Shown: positions 9,044 to 17,123 of the stretch, piece after piece | Position numbering within the stretch: the stretch's first letter is position 1 | How the letters are laid out: every line of letters starts with the position of its first letter | Origin: Nocardia altamirensis NBRC 108246 | GTDB lineage: Bacteria > Actinomycetota > Actinomycetes > Mycobacteriales > Mycobacteriaceae | NCBI RefSeq assembly: GCF_001612685.1 | Contig: NZ_BDAY01000016.1 | Coordinates: 124,001 to 188,000 of the forward strand | Length of the DNA stretch: 64,000 bases | Direction of reading: 5' to 3' | The notes under the pieces: model-generated | What the model was told of the DNA's origin: nothing | Seen by the model: the letters and a program-made list of their open reading frames with translations, nothing else | The model's database searches: none | Made by a program: the position numbers and the translations under genes

Positions 9044-10117
9044 TCAGCTACCGGTGGCCTTCTGGTAGGCGGCAAGGTCGCCATCCAGATCGGTGAGCAC
9101 GGTGTTCCAATCGACCGGAAGCAGGTCGACGCCTTTGAGCACCGAGCTCGGCGACGGCGCCGAGCCGGTGGCGGGTGTGTCGCGCAGCTCGGCGCGGGCC
9201 GACACCGCGAAAGCGTCAGGGCCGAGGGTCTTCTGGGCCTCGGCCGACAGCAGGAACTCCATCAGCTTCTTCGCCTCGGCCTGATGCGGTGCGCCCTTGG
9301 CCAGGCCCATCACGTAGGGGACGGCGACGGTCGACTTCTTGCCGTCGGCGGTCGCGGGGAAGAAGACGCTGAACTTCGAGCCCTTCTCCTTGATGGTGGT
9401 CAGGTTCATCTGCACGTCGCCGTTGGCGACGCTCAGTTCGCCCTTGTCGACCTTCGCCTGCAGCTTGCCGGTGGACGGGGACGGCCCGACGTTGTTGGCC
9501 TGCAACTTGGTCAGGTAATCGAGTGCGCCCTGCTTGCCGAGCAGCTTCTGCAGCAGGACGAGGACGGCGGTGCCGTCACCGGCCTGGCCTGGCGTCGAAT
9601 ACTGCAGCTTGCCTTTGTATTCCGGCTTCAGCAGGTCGTCCCAGGTGAGTGCGCTGGCGTCGACCGAGGTGTTGGCGATGAAGCACAGGTAGTTGTTGGC
9701 CAGGGTGACGTACTTGCCGTCGGCGTCCTTGTCGGCCGCGGGCACTGCGCTGGTGTCGATGCCGCTGTTCTGGAGCAGCCCTGCGCTTTTCGCCTTCTGA
9801 ATGAAGGGCGGCAGGGTGACCATCACGTCGGCCTGCGGGTTGCCCTGCTCCTTGTTGACTCGGTTGACGACCTCGCCAGAGCCGGATTCGACCAGGTTGA
9901 CCGCGATGCCGGTCTGCTGCTGGAAGTCGGCGAAGCGGGCCTTGTACCAGCTGCCGACGCCGTCCGCGGAGTAGACGGTGACGGTCTTGCCGCCCGCGCT
10001 GTCGGCGCCGGTGCCGCCGCAGGCCGCCGTCGCCGCGAGGGCGGTGGCGGTGGCCAGGAGCAGCGCGGTCCGGGAGAGGGTGCGTGCGAGACGCGCTCGC
10101 GTGGTCGAAGTACGCAC
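9044..10117 (-). CDS. Phosphonate ABC transporter substrate-binding lipoprotein (PhnS-like)
   Basis: A 357-residue extracytoplasmic binding protein. The GTG at 10117 (VRTSTTRARLARTL) gives a twin-positive N-terminus, hydrophobic core and ALAATAAC processing site, so it is probably lipid-anchored; the frame open to 10246 would bury this signal. The mature part (VTVYSADGVGSWYKARFADFQQQTGI) is the periplasmic-binding fold of the iron/thiamine/2-aminoethylphosphonate cluster. GAAAG lies upstream. It stands between the PhnX-like hydrolase and the ATPase, supporting an organophosphonate substrate; the exact ligand cannot be read from sequence. Confidence 0.82.
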   Translation of the reverse strand: MRTSTTRARLARTLSRTALLLATATALAATAACGGTGADSAGGKTVTVYSADGVGSWYKARFADFQQQTGIAVNLVESGSGEVVNRVNKEQGNPQADVMVTLPPFIQKAKSAGLLQNSGIDTSAVPAADKDADGKYVTLANNYLCFIANTSVDASALTWDDLLKPEYKGKLQYSTPGQAGDGTAVLVLLQKLLGKQGALDYLTKLQANNVGPSPSTGKLQAKVDKGELSVANGDVQMNLTTIKEKGSKFSVFFPATADGKKSTVAVPYVMGLAKGAPHQAEAKKLMEFLLSAEAQKTLGPDAFAVSARAELRDTPATGSAPSPSSVLKGVDLLPVDWNTVLTDLDGDLAAYQKATGS

Positions 10118-10190
10118 GATGACTACAACTTTCGGTTCGTGAGGAGTGTCGGAGTCGAAGGGGCGGTTGACCGTCGCTGGTGCGACGGGG

Positions 10191-10880
10191 TCATGGGTGC
10201 TCGGCGAGCAGGAGTGCGGCGAACTCGGTGACCGAGGGCACGACATGGGTGGCGCCGGCGGCCCTCAGCTGGGCTTCGTCGTGCGCGCCGGTGAGCGTGC
10301 CTGCGACGATCCGGGCGCCCGCGGCAAGACCGGTGGCGATGTCACTGGTGGTGTCGCCGAGCACCGCGACGCGATCGACCGCGTCGGCCTGCAGCCGCAG
10401 CACCGCGGTGAGCACCATGTCGGGGTACGGGCGGCCGCGTCCTGCGTCCGAGGGCGCGAGGGTCAGGTCGGCGATGTCCTGCCAGCCGAGCGCTTTCAGC
10501 AGCCGGTCCTGGGTGCTGCGGCTGAACCCGGTGGTGAGGGCCACCCGGACGCCCGCGGCGCGCAAAGCGGTGATCGCCTCGGCCGCACCGGGAATCGGGG
10601 TGATCTCGACCTCGTCGATCAGCGCCTCGTAGGCGCTCTCGAACGCGCGGTTGGCTTCTTGGGCGCGGTCTTCGTCGCCGAGCAGCGCGCGGAAGACGGC
10701 GATCTTCGACTGACCCATCGTGTCGAGGACATACTGGCGGGCCGAATCGCGTTCCGGCCCTTCGGACTCGATGCCCGCCGCGGTGGCGGCAGCGTCGAAG
10801 GCGCGCAGGACGAGCCCGCCGTCGGCGACGGTGGTGCCCGCCATGTCGAGGACCGCGAGTTGAATGGTGTTGTCTGGCAC
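10191..10880 (-). CDS. PhnX-like phosphonatase-family HAD hydrolase
   Basis: A 229-residue HAD-superfamily hydrolase predicted to cleave a C-P bond. Motif I is DMAGTT with nucleophile Asp12, matching the D-W/M-A-G-T-T of phosphonoacetaldehyde hydrolase. The cap has MGQSK with Lys59 placed like the Schiff-base lysine of PhnX (MGxxK). Motif IV is VLGDTTSDIATG. It fits the 'phosphonatase-like hydrolase' family (TIGR03351, from memory). I chose GTG 10880 because AGGAAG lies 5 nt upstream; an overlapping upstream GTG is possible. It follows the FAD oxidoreductase by 8 bp, implying coupled use of an aldehyde intermediate. Confidence 0.83.
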   Translation of the reverse strand: MPDNTIQLAVLDMAGTTVADGGLVLRAFDAAATAAGIESEGPERDSARQYVLDTMGQSKIAVFRALLGDEDRAQEANRAFESAYEALIDEVEITPIPGAAEAITALRAAGVRVALTTGFSRSTQDRLLKALGWQDIADLTLAPSDAGRGRPYPDMVLTAVLRLQADAVDRVAVLGDTTSDIATGLAAGARIVAGTLTGAHDEAQLRAAGATHVVPSVTEFAALLLAEHP

Positions 10881-10888
10881 GTTCTTCC

Positions 10889-12016
10889 TCACAGATTCAG
10901 CAGTTCGGCGGTGTCTTCGCCGATGACGGGGCCGAGGGTCATGCCGCGGCCGCCCGGGCCGGTGATCACCCAGATGTGCTTGCTCGCCTCGGCGCGGGTG
11001 ACGATCATGTTCGGGTCGACGGTCTGGCTGTACACGCCGGCCCAGCGCCGGATCACCTGCGGCAGTTTGCGTCCGAGTAGTTCTTCGGCGACCCCGATGA
11101 GGTGTTCGTAGGGCGCCTCGTCCACGTCGAACGCGAACGGCTCGTCGTATTCGTGGGTGTCGCCGATGGTGAGCCCGCCGTGCAGGCGCTGCACGCACAG
11201 CAGCTGCATCTTGTGCTCGGCGGCGGTAGCGGTTTGGGACTGTTCCCGATTCAGCGTGTCCAGCGTCTCGCCCGCGAAGCCGGGGTAGTACCGAAAGCTG
11301 TCGCCGTCGGCGACGGCGGTGGTGAGCGGCTCGTCGAGCGGCGCGGTCTGCATCATCTGGAGCCGGACCCGGCGTACCGGGAGCACGCCCGCCAGCTCGC
11401 GGGTCAGGCCGGAGTGTGCCGCGCCGGGGCAGGCGAGCACCAGGTCGGCGTCGAAGCGGCGGCCCTGGTCGTCGTGCACCGTTGCGCCGGAGCCGGTGTC
11501 GGTGACCGACCTGGCCTCGGTGCTCGCGTGGAAGGTGTAGCGGCCGGTGGCGGTCAGGTAGGCGCGCAGCGCGGGCAGTGCCTGCCGCGACTCCACTGCG
11601 GCGTCGGTCGAACAGTGCAGTCCGGCAAGGAACTTCCCGCGCAGCGCGGGGTTGAGCGCGCGGACCTGCGCTGGCTCGAGCAGCGTGAACCCGCGCCGTT
11701 CGGCCGTGGGGCCCGCGCTCGCGGCCTCGGCGACGGCGAGCTCGGCGGGGGTGCGCACCAGCGTGATCGAGCCGTTGGGCCGGAATCCGACGCCGGGGAC
11801 CTTGCCCCCGATCTCTTCCCACAGTTCCCGCGACCGCAGCGTCACCTCGAGCTCCGCGGCGGACCGTCCGGAGACCCACACCAGGCCGAAGTTGCGCACC
11901 GTTGCCCCGCGGGCCTCGGTCTCCCGCTCCAGCTGAATGACCTCGTGACCGCGGCGGACAGCGGCCAGGGCGTGTGCGGTGCCGAGGATCCCACCTCCGA
12001 TGATGACCAATCGCAT
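10889..12016 (-). CDS. FAD-dependent oxidoreductase of phosphonate clusters (TIGR03364-like)
   Basis: A 375-residue DAO-fold flavoprotein. The dinucleotide motif is LVIIGGGILG (residues 3-12) ending at Glu30; the C-terminal FAD contact is WVITGPGGRGMTLGP. Known family members sit beside PhnX-like hydrolases and phosphonate transporters and probably oxidise aminoalkylphosphonates to the aldehyde. That would replace the PhnW transaminase, which is absent here. ATG 12016 gives the conserved start; the six extra residues to 12034 would run into the operator. It is the first gene of the leftward operon, just downstream of the TTGGTCTAGACCAA box. Confidence 0.83.
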   Translation of the reverse strand: MRLVIIGGGILGTAHALAAVRRGHEVIQLERETEARGATVRNFGLVWVSGRSAAELEVTLRSRELWEEIGGKVPGVGFRPNGSITLVRTPAELAVAEAASAGPTAERRGFTLLEPAQVRALNPALRGKFLAGLHCSTDAAVESRQALPALRAYLTATGRYTFHASTEARSVTDTGSGATVHDDQGRRFDADLVLACPGAAHSGLTRELAGVLPVRRVRLQMMQTAPLDEPLTTAVADGDSFRYYPGFAGETLDTLNREQSQTATAAEHKMQLLCVQRLHGGLTIGDTHEYDEPFAFDVDEAPYEHLIGVAEELLGRKLPQVIRRWAGVYSQTVDPNMIVTRAEASKHIWVITGPGGRGMTLGPVIGEDTAELLNL

Positions 12017-12033
12017 GGGACATATCGTGCACA

Positions 12034-12047
12034 TTGGTCTAGACCAA
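12034..12047. promoter_or_regulatory. HutC/PhnF-type operator 1
   Basis: TTGGTCTAGACCAA is a perfect palindrome 18 bp upstream of the FAD oxidoreductase start. It matches the TGGT-x-TAGACCA sites bound by HutC-subfamily GntR regulators such as PhnF and DasR, and should be bound by the divergently encoded regulator. Confidence 0.85.
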
Positions 12048-12080
12048 GGGGTATTGCTCGTGCGAACGCTAGGTTAACAA

Positions 12081-12094
12081 TTGGTATAGACCAA
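12081..12094. promoter_or_regulatory. HutC/PhnF-type operator 2
   Basis: TTGGTATAGACCAA, flanked by AA and TT to make an 18-bp near-perfect dyad, lies 19 bp before the regulator's start codon. Its centre is 47 bp from operator 1. The TGGTATAGACCA core equals the PhnF site described in M. smegmatis. The position predicts autoregulation. Confidence 0.85.
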
Positions 12095-12113
12095 TTACGG
12101 GTACGCTGTCGGC

Positions 12114-12893
12114 ATGGACGCAGCGGAGGTGACGAGGGTCGGTGCCGAGCCGGCAACCAGCGACATGCACGGTGGGCGCGCGGAATTCGCGCTGCCCGAT
12201 CGGTTGCCGAAGTCGTATCGGGTGCGCACCGAACTCGAGACGATCCTCGACGATCTCGCCGAGGGCGATCCGGTGCCTTCGGAACGCGACCTGGCCGTTC
12301 GGTTCGAGGTGGCGCGCGAGACCGTGCGCCAGGCATTGCGAGATCTGCTGGTGGAGGGGCGGATTCGGCGGCAAGGCCGGGGCACCGTCGTCTCGCGTCC
12401 CAAAATGGTGCAGCCGCTGTCGCTGCGTTCCTACACCGAAGGCGCGATCAGCTATGGGCGCGTGCCCGGCCGTCTGCTCGTCGGCTGGGACGATGTGTCC
12501 GCCGATGCCGACATCGCCCGCGATCTCGATGTGCCGGTGGGCACTTCGGTGATGCACCTGGAGCGGGTGCTGCTCGCCGACGGTGAGCGCATCGGCTTGG
12601 AGAGCACCTACCTGCCGCTGGCTCGGTTCGCAGGCCTCCGCGCCTCTTACGATCCGACGACGTCGTTGTATGCTGCGGTGCGTGCCTCAGGGGTGGTGTT
12701 CGGCAGGGCCACCGAACGCATCGAAACAGTCCTCGCGTCCCCACGCGAGGCCGCATTGCTCGAATGCACTACGGCGCTGCCACTGTTGTTGTTGCATCGG
12801 CGCAGTCTCGACGTGGACGGCGAGCCGATCGAACGGGTGCGCGGGCTCTATCGCGGCGATCGGATCGCGTTCGAGGCGCACCTCACCAAATAG
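12114..12893 (+). CDS. GntR family regulator, HutC/PhnF subfamily
   Basis: A 259-residue repressor-type regulator. A winged helix-turn-helix lies at about 35-105 (VPSERDLAVRFEVARETVRQ, then GRIRRQGRGTVV), followed by a UTRA-like effector domain (VMHLERVLLADGERIGLES ... RRSLDVDGEPIERVRGLY). It is divergent from the phosphonate operon with two matching operators between them, so it very likely controls both. The effector is probably a phosphonate or a degradation product; sequence alone does not say which. ATG 12114 is the only start that leaves operator 2 outside the gene. Confidence 0.88.
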   Translation: MDAAEVTRVGAEPATSDMHGGRAEFALPDRLPKSYRVRTELETILDDLAEGDPVPSERDLAVRFEVARETVRQALRDLLVEGRIRRQGRGTVVSRPKMVQPLSLRSYTEGAISYGRVPGRLLVGWDDVSADADIARDLDVPVGTSVMHLERVLLADGERIGLESTYLPLARFAGLRASYDPTTSLYAAVRASGVVFGRATERIETVLASPREAALLECTTALPLLLLHRRSLDVDGEPIERVRGLYRGDRIAFEAHLTK

Positions 12894-12896
12894 CGT

Positions 12897-12912
12897 CGGC
12901 GCCCCGGCGCCG
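12897..12912 (+). terminator. Short GC-rich hairpin after the regulator gene
   Basis: CGGCGCC and GGCGCCG are perfectly complementary with CC between them, starting 4 nt after the stop. The tight loop means the innermost pair opens in practice. No U-tract. Confidence 0.45.
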
Positions 12913-12979
12913 TCCTGGTCGTTTTGTCGTGTTTACCCGGTTCGCTTATGCTCCCGCTCTCGTGAGGCTTGACGGGGAA

Positions 12980-15226
12980 ATGGGATCGCGGCGCGACGCG
13001 CGAATCTGGGGGGCGGTGACCGCGATCGGTGTGGTCGTCGGCTACGCGGCAGTGCTGCTGGCGAACGCGCGGCACTTCTACACCGACGACACCGAGGCGC
13101 AGTACGCGCCGATGTGGGTCCATCTCGGTACGCAGCTGCGCGAGGGACGATTTCCCTGGATCGTGCCCTGGGAGTGGATGGCGGGCAACTACACCATCGA
13201 AGAGGCCGGGATCTACAACCCGCCGCAGCTGCTGCTCTGTCTCCTCGCCCCCTCGATGGACAATCTCGCCGTCTACGCGACGATGGTGAAGCTCGTCTTC
13301 TCGATCATCGCCGGGCTCGGCGTCTTCCGGATCTGCCTGGCCTACGGCGCGCGTGCCTCGTGGTCGGCGGTGGCGGGCATCGCGTTTCCGTTGAGCGGAT
13401 GGTTCCTGTTCTTCGACGAGGCGAGCTGGTTCACCTCGCACACCGCGACCGCGTGGATCGTGCACGCGTGGGCATCGGCGGTGCTGTACGCGCGCGGACG
13501 CGGCGGTCCCATTCCGGTCTTCGTGTTCCTGTATCTCGCGCTGACGGTCCAATATGCCTTCCCCGCAGTGGAAGCCGGGTTGATGATCGTCGCGGTTGCC
13601 GTCGGCGAGGCCATCTACCAGCGGCGCTGGGGGCCGTCGCTGCGGCTGCTGCTCGCCGCCGGCGCCGCCGCGCTGGTCGCGGCAGGAGCCAACCTGCCAG
13701 GGATCCTGTCCTCGCAGGTGACCTGGCGGGGGAACGCGAAGATCCACAACGATCCTTTCCTGACGGTGCCGTGGTCGGAATCGCTGAATGCCAGCTTGCC
13801 GAGCACGACACCGGCATTCACCGCATGGTGGGGGCATGTGCAGCCGTTGCCGATGGTCTATGTCGCCTGGTTCCTGATTCCCGCGCTGGCGTTCATCGCC
13901 TGGCGGGCGGCCTACGATTCGGTCAGGGAGCTCAGCGGGCCAATACTTTTCGCCATCGCGGTGCTGATGTGGACCGCGGGCCCCGGCGCGATCGGACCGC
14001 TGCGCTGGCCTGCCCGCGTGCTGCCGATGGTCGCGCTCGGGCTGCTCGTCCTGGTCTGCGTGCTGCTGAGCAAGCACGGCACCCTGGCATCGCTGCGCCG
14101 CCGCGGCATCGCCGCAGGGGTGCTGATCGGGCTGTTGTTCATCCGATCCTTCTCTGCGGCACCGGAAATCGTGGTGCGCCATCTGCTCGCGGTCTTGGCG
14201 GTCGGCGCGCTCGGCGCGGCGGCGGTGTGGCTGGCGCGGGCCAAGGGCGTCGCGGTGGCGTGTGTGCTGATGATCGTCGCGATGTTCCCGATCGCCTACG
14301 CCCAGGTGGCGGCCGCGCCGCCGACCGCGCTGCCGTACAACTTCCCGGAACGGCGCTCGGAGATGACGGCGGCGTTCCCCGACTTCGATGGCGTGACACT
14401 GCAACTCGCCGATCGTGCGATCTTGCGACCGGAGGACCGAAGCATCACCGGCGCCTACGGATCCCTCGCCATCGGCAACTACGCCAAGAACCTCGGGCTC
14501 GACTACGTGAACGGGTACACGCCGATCGGGCATGCGCCGTTCGCCGGGGTGCTGTGCATGGCTTGGGACGGCAGCACCTGTGTCGACGCGTTCCGGCGCG
14601 CCTTCGCGGCCGAACCATCCACCGGCAGAACGATCGTCGATCTGATGAAGGTCGACCGGGTGGTGCTGCACCGTGCGCAGTATCCGAACGTGGGGGAGCA
14701 CCCCGCACCGGCGGGGTGGAAGTGGGTCGACTACCCGGGCCACGAACGCTACATCTGGGTGCTCGAACGCGAGAACGGACTCGTCTCGACGAAGAACGGG
14801 GCGATCGCGCACACCGTCGGCGTGACCGCTACCTCGTCTTCGTCGCGTGATGATGCCACCAGCGTCAGCCGGGTGAGCTCGACCAGCGGTGGCCGCATCG
14901 TCTTCAGCAGACTGAACTGGCCTGGGCATCGGATCGAGTTGAACGGTAAGGACATTCCGCTCAGCACCGTGGAGCGGACCTTCCTCGCCGTCGACATTCC
15001 GGCGGGCACCGACAACGCCGAACTGGTCTTGTCCTGGCGGCCACCGGGATGGCAGCTCGGCATCGCGACGGCGGTGCTCGGCCTCGTCATGATCGGTGTG
15101 CTGCAGTGGGTGGCGCGGACGGGTCGGTGGTCGACCCCGTCGAGTCCAGGCCCCCGGCATCCGGATTCGAGCGCCGAGCCGAGTCGAACGCTACGGCCTG
15201 CGGAACCCTCCGGAGCAGGCGGCTGA
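12980..15226 (+). CDS. Large polytopic membrane protein, YfhO/GT-C glycosyltransferase-like
   Basis: About 748 residues with roughly a dozen hydrophobic segments across the first 510 and a soluble C-terminal part. The first loop has an acidic YTDDTEAQYAP motif like the metal/catalytic loop of GT-C enzymes. The C-terminal beta segment (FSRLNWPGHRIELNGKDIPL ... VDIPAGTDNAELVLSWRPPG) followed by a last membrane helix is the YfhO pattern of lipid-carrier-dependent sugar transfer. ATG 12980 is preferred over GTG 12962 because GAGG and GGGGA precede it. It follows the regulator by 86 bp but is probably independent. Donor and acceptor are unknown. Confidence 0.7.
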   Translation: MGSRRDARIWGAVTAIGVVVGYAAVLLANARHFYTDDTEAQYAPMWVHLGTQLREGRFPWIVPWEWMAGNYTIEEAGIYNPPQLLLCLLAPSMDNLAVYATMVKLVFSIIAGLGVFRICLAYGARASWSAVAGIAFPLSGWFLFFDEASWFTSHTATAWIVHAWASAVLYARGRGGPIPVFVFLYLALTVQYAFPAVEAGLMIVAVAVGEAIYQRRWGPSLRLLLAAGAAALVAAGANLPGILSSQVTWRGNAKIHNDPFLTVPWSESLNASLPSTTPAFTAWWGHVQPLPMVYVAWFLIPALAFIAWRAAYDSVRELSGPILFAIAVLMWTAGPGAIGPLRWPARVLPMVALGLLVLVCVLLSKHGTLASLRRRGIAAGVLIGLLFIRSFSAAPEIVVRHLLAVLAVGALGAAAVWLARAKGVAVACVLMIVAMFPIAYAQVAAAPPTALPYNFPERRSEMTAAFPDFDGVTLQLADRAILRPEDRSITGAYGSLAIGNYAKNLGLDYVNGYTPIGHAPFAGVLCMAWDGSTCVDAFRRAFAAEPSTGRTIVDLMKVDRVVLHRAQYPNVGEHPAPAGWKWVDYPGHERYIWVLERENGLVSTKNGAIAHTVGVTATSSSSRDDATSVSRVSSTSGGRIVFSRLNWPGHRIELNGKDIPLSTVERTFLAVDIPAGTDNAELVLSWRPPGWQLGIATAVLGLVMIGVLQWVARTGRWSTPSSPGPRHPDSSAEPSRTLRPAEPSGAGG

Positions 15227-15320
15227 GTTCCCAGCGCTGGGAGGTCGCCGTCGGGCCTGGTTAGGCGGCGTCGGACCTACAGTTGTCCCTACGTTTTCGC
15301 ACCGCGAGGAAGGGGCAGCG

Positions 15321-15401
15321 TTGAGGTACGCGGCAGCGCAGGCTCCGAACCGCCGCCCTGGAGCCGGAGAGTGCGCCGGTGAGTCGATCGCTGTGGGTTG
15401 A
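15321..15401 (+). CDS. Possible 26-residue leader ORF upstream of the toxin locus
   Basis: A TTG at 15321 follows a very strong ribosome site (GAGGAAGGGG, 15306-15315) and opens a 26-codon frame ending at 15401, overlapping the first codons of the WXG gene in another frame. The peptide (LRYAAAQAPNRRPGAGECAG...) has no recognised family. It may be a translational coupler, or the strong ribosome site may be coincidental. Confidence 0.25.
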   Translation: MRYAAAQAPNRRPGAGECAGESIAVG

Positions 15402-17112
15402 CCCGGAAGATCTGCACGCGCGCGGAGCGGCGATGCAGGAGATCGGCGCCGAGATCGGGCAGGTCGTTGCGCGGTTGCGGGCCGCGCTCGACGCGGAGGG
15501 CCGCTGGTGGGGCGACGACGAGGCCGGTAAGGCATTCGAGAAGACCTACGAGCCGGACGCGCGGCAAGCCGTGGCGGCATTGGAGGACTTCTCCACTGCG
15601 GTGGACGGCTTCGGCCGAGATGTGATGATCGCCGCCGAGAGCTTTCAGATCCTGGATCAAGTGGGCGGCAAGCGGATGGAGTCGGCCGCCGCGCAGGATG
15701 CCGGGGCCGCACTGCCGCTCGGTGGGGATCTGCCTGCCGAACCCGTTCGCGCATCGGATGTCGCAGTGAACCCTTCCTTGCCTGAGCAGCTCCCCGGTGT
15801 TGCGCGGCAGACGGGTCCAGGTCAGGTCGATGCTGAGGCGCTGCCTTTGCAGGCAATACCGTTGCCGCACAACGGTATTCCTGATCCGGCGTCGAGTGGC
15901 GGGAATCGGCAGGGAAGTCGTGGGGTCGATGGCGGAGCGGATCCGCAGGCCGCGCCAGTCGGTGCGGGCGCCGGTGATCGCGCGGTCGGCCAGGGCCTAC
16001 GCCGGCCGGTCGAGCCGAGCGCGACATCGAATGCGGTGCCGCCGAGTGTTCGGCAAGCCGACAGGCCTGCGGGTAGCGAGAAGAAGTCGGCGACGGCCCC
16101 GGCTCCGGGCGGGCCGACCAACACCGTGGCACCGCCGCGCGCCGGTGCCAGTCCACCTGCTGTCAGTGCGCCGTTCGGGCGGCGGCCGCCGGGGACGCCA
16201 TGGTCCGAAGGCGGGCTCCCGGCCGGACCGCCGGGCGGAAGTCCCGCGGCGGCCAGGCCGGACCGCCCGCCCGCCGGCGCGCCCACCGGAGCGAAGAGCC
16301 CCGCTCCGGTGCGGAGTCTTGTCACGGCGGGCACCGACCGCACCCGGCAAGAGCGATCCAGCCCCCCATCGTCCGCAGACCGTGAAATCATGCGGCGGGC
16401 AAGAGAACTCGCCGATCGGCACGGTATCGCGGTGTCTGGATTGGATACGCCGGAGATCGATGCGGGCCACGTCCTCGAGTACCTGACAGCCGTCGACGAC
16501 GTGCTGACGAAGTTTCCGGTCATCGCGCTGCGCTACGTCGGGATCACGCCGTTCGGGGTGCGCGCCATCGCCCGCGTCGAGCGGCGGGTGACCGGAGTCG
16601 AGGAAACCGTGAGCACCTGGCAGGCCGACCTGAACGCCACTCTGCTCGTGGACGTGGCTCGGCTTGCCGAGGCGATTCGCGCGGCGAACCGGCCGGGATC
16701 GGTTGTTGCGCAATCGGATACCCGCCCGGTCTACACCGCGACGGTTCGCGAATTCGGGCGCGCCTTCGATCTCGCCGGTGCGGGGCAGGCGCGCGCTCGG
16801 GCGCAACGGGCGCTGATCGCGGAGTACCTCAGGGACGGCGGGTACCGGCGCGTCGGTCTCGCGCGGGTCGTGCACGGCTACATGCGATGGCGTGATCAGT
16901 TGAGCGGCAGCAGTTTCGACAAAGGAAGGTTCGATGCTCCTGCGGCACTGGCAGATGCGTTCACCGACGTCATGCTCAACGGGGAAAGTGCCTCCGAACC
17001 GGCGCAGACGTTGTGCCAACTGCTCGTCGACACCGCGCGGCCCTCGGCGACGGCTGGCACGGCGAACCCGAGTGACGACGGACTGCGACGAGTCCGCCGA
17101 GCAGACGCTTAG
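15379..17112 (+). CDS. WXG-type secretion-domain protein with Pro-rich linker and degenerate zincin domain
   Basis: A 577-residue protein starting at GTG 15379 with GGAG upstream. Residues 1-95 form a WXG100-like helical hairpin with the turn motif RWWGDDEAG (W43-W44-G45) and KTYEPD, typical of type VII substrates. Residues about 100-330 are Pro/Ala/Gly-rich and probably disordered. Residues about 335-577 resemble the zincin-like metallopeptidase domain of actinobacterial polymorphic toxins, including the late motif F-x-x-x-x-ALADAFTDVMLNGESASEPA. The usual HEFGH metal site reads R457-E-F-G-R461, so both zinc histidines are lost. It is likely exported or structural rather than catalytic. It is followed by the immunity-like gene after 11 bp, in one operon. 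Confidence 0.65.
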   Translation: MSRSLWVDPEDLHARGAAMQEIGAEIGQVVARLRAALDAEGRWWGDDEAGKAFEKTYEPDARQAVAALEDFSTAVDGFGRDVMIAAESFQILDQVGGKRMESAAAQDAGAALPLGGDLPAEPVRASDVAVNPSLPEQLPGVARQTGPGQVDAEALPLQAIPLPHNGIPDPASSGGNRQGSRGVDGGADPQAAPVGAGAGDRAVGQGLRRPVEPSATSNAVPPSVRQADRPAGSEKKSATAPAPGGPTNTVAPPRAGASPPAVSAPFGRRPPGTPWSEGGLPAGPPGGSPAAARPDRPPAGAPTGAKSPAPVRSLVTAGTDRTRQERSSPPSSADREIMRRARELADRHGIAVSGLDTPEIDAGHVLEYLTAVDDVLTKFPVIALRYVGITPFGVRAIARVERRVTGVEETVSTWQADLNATLLVDVARLAEAIRAANRPGSVVAQSDTRPVYTATVREFGRAFDLAGAGQARARAQRALIAEYLRDGGYRRVGLARVVHGYMRWRDQLSGSSFDKGRFDAPAALADAFTDVMLNGESASEPAQTLCQLLVDTARPSATAGTANPSDDGLRRVRRADA

Positions 17113-17123
17113 GAGGTCACCGA

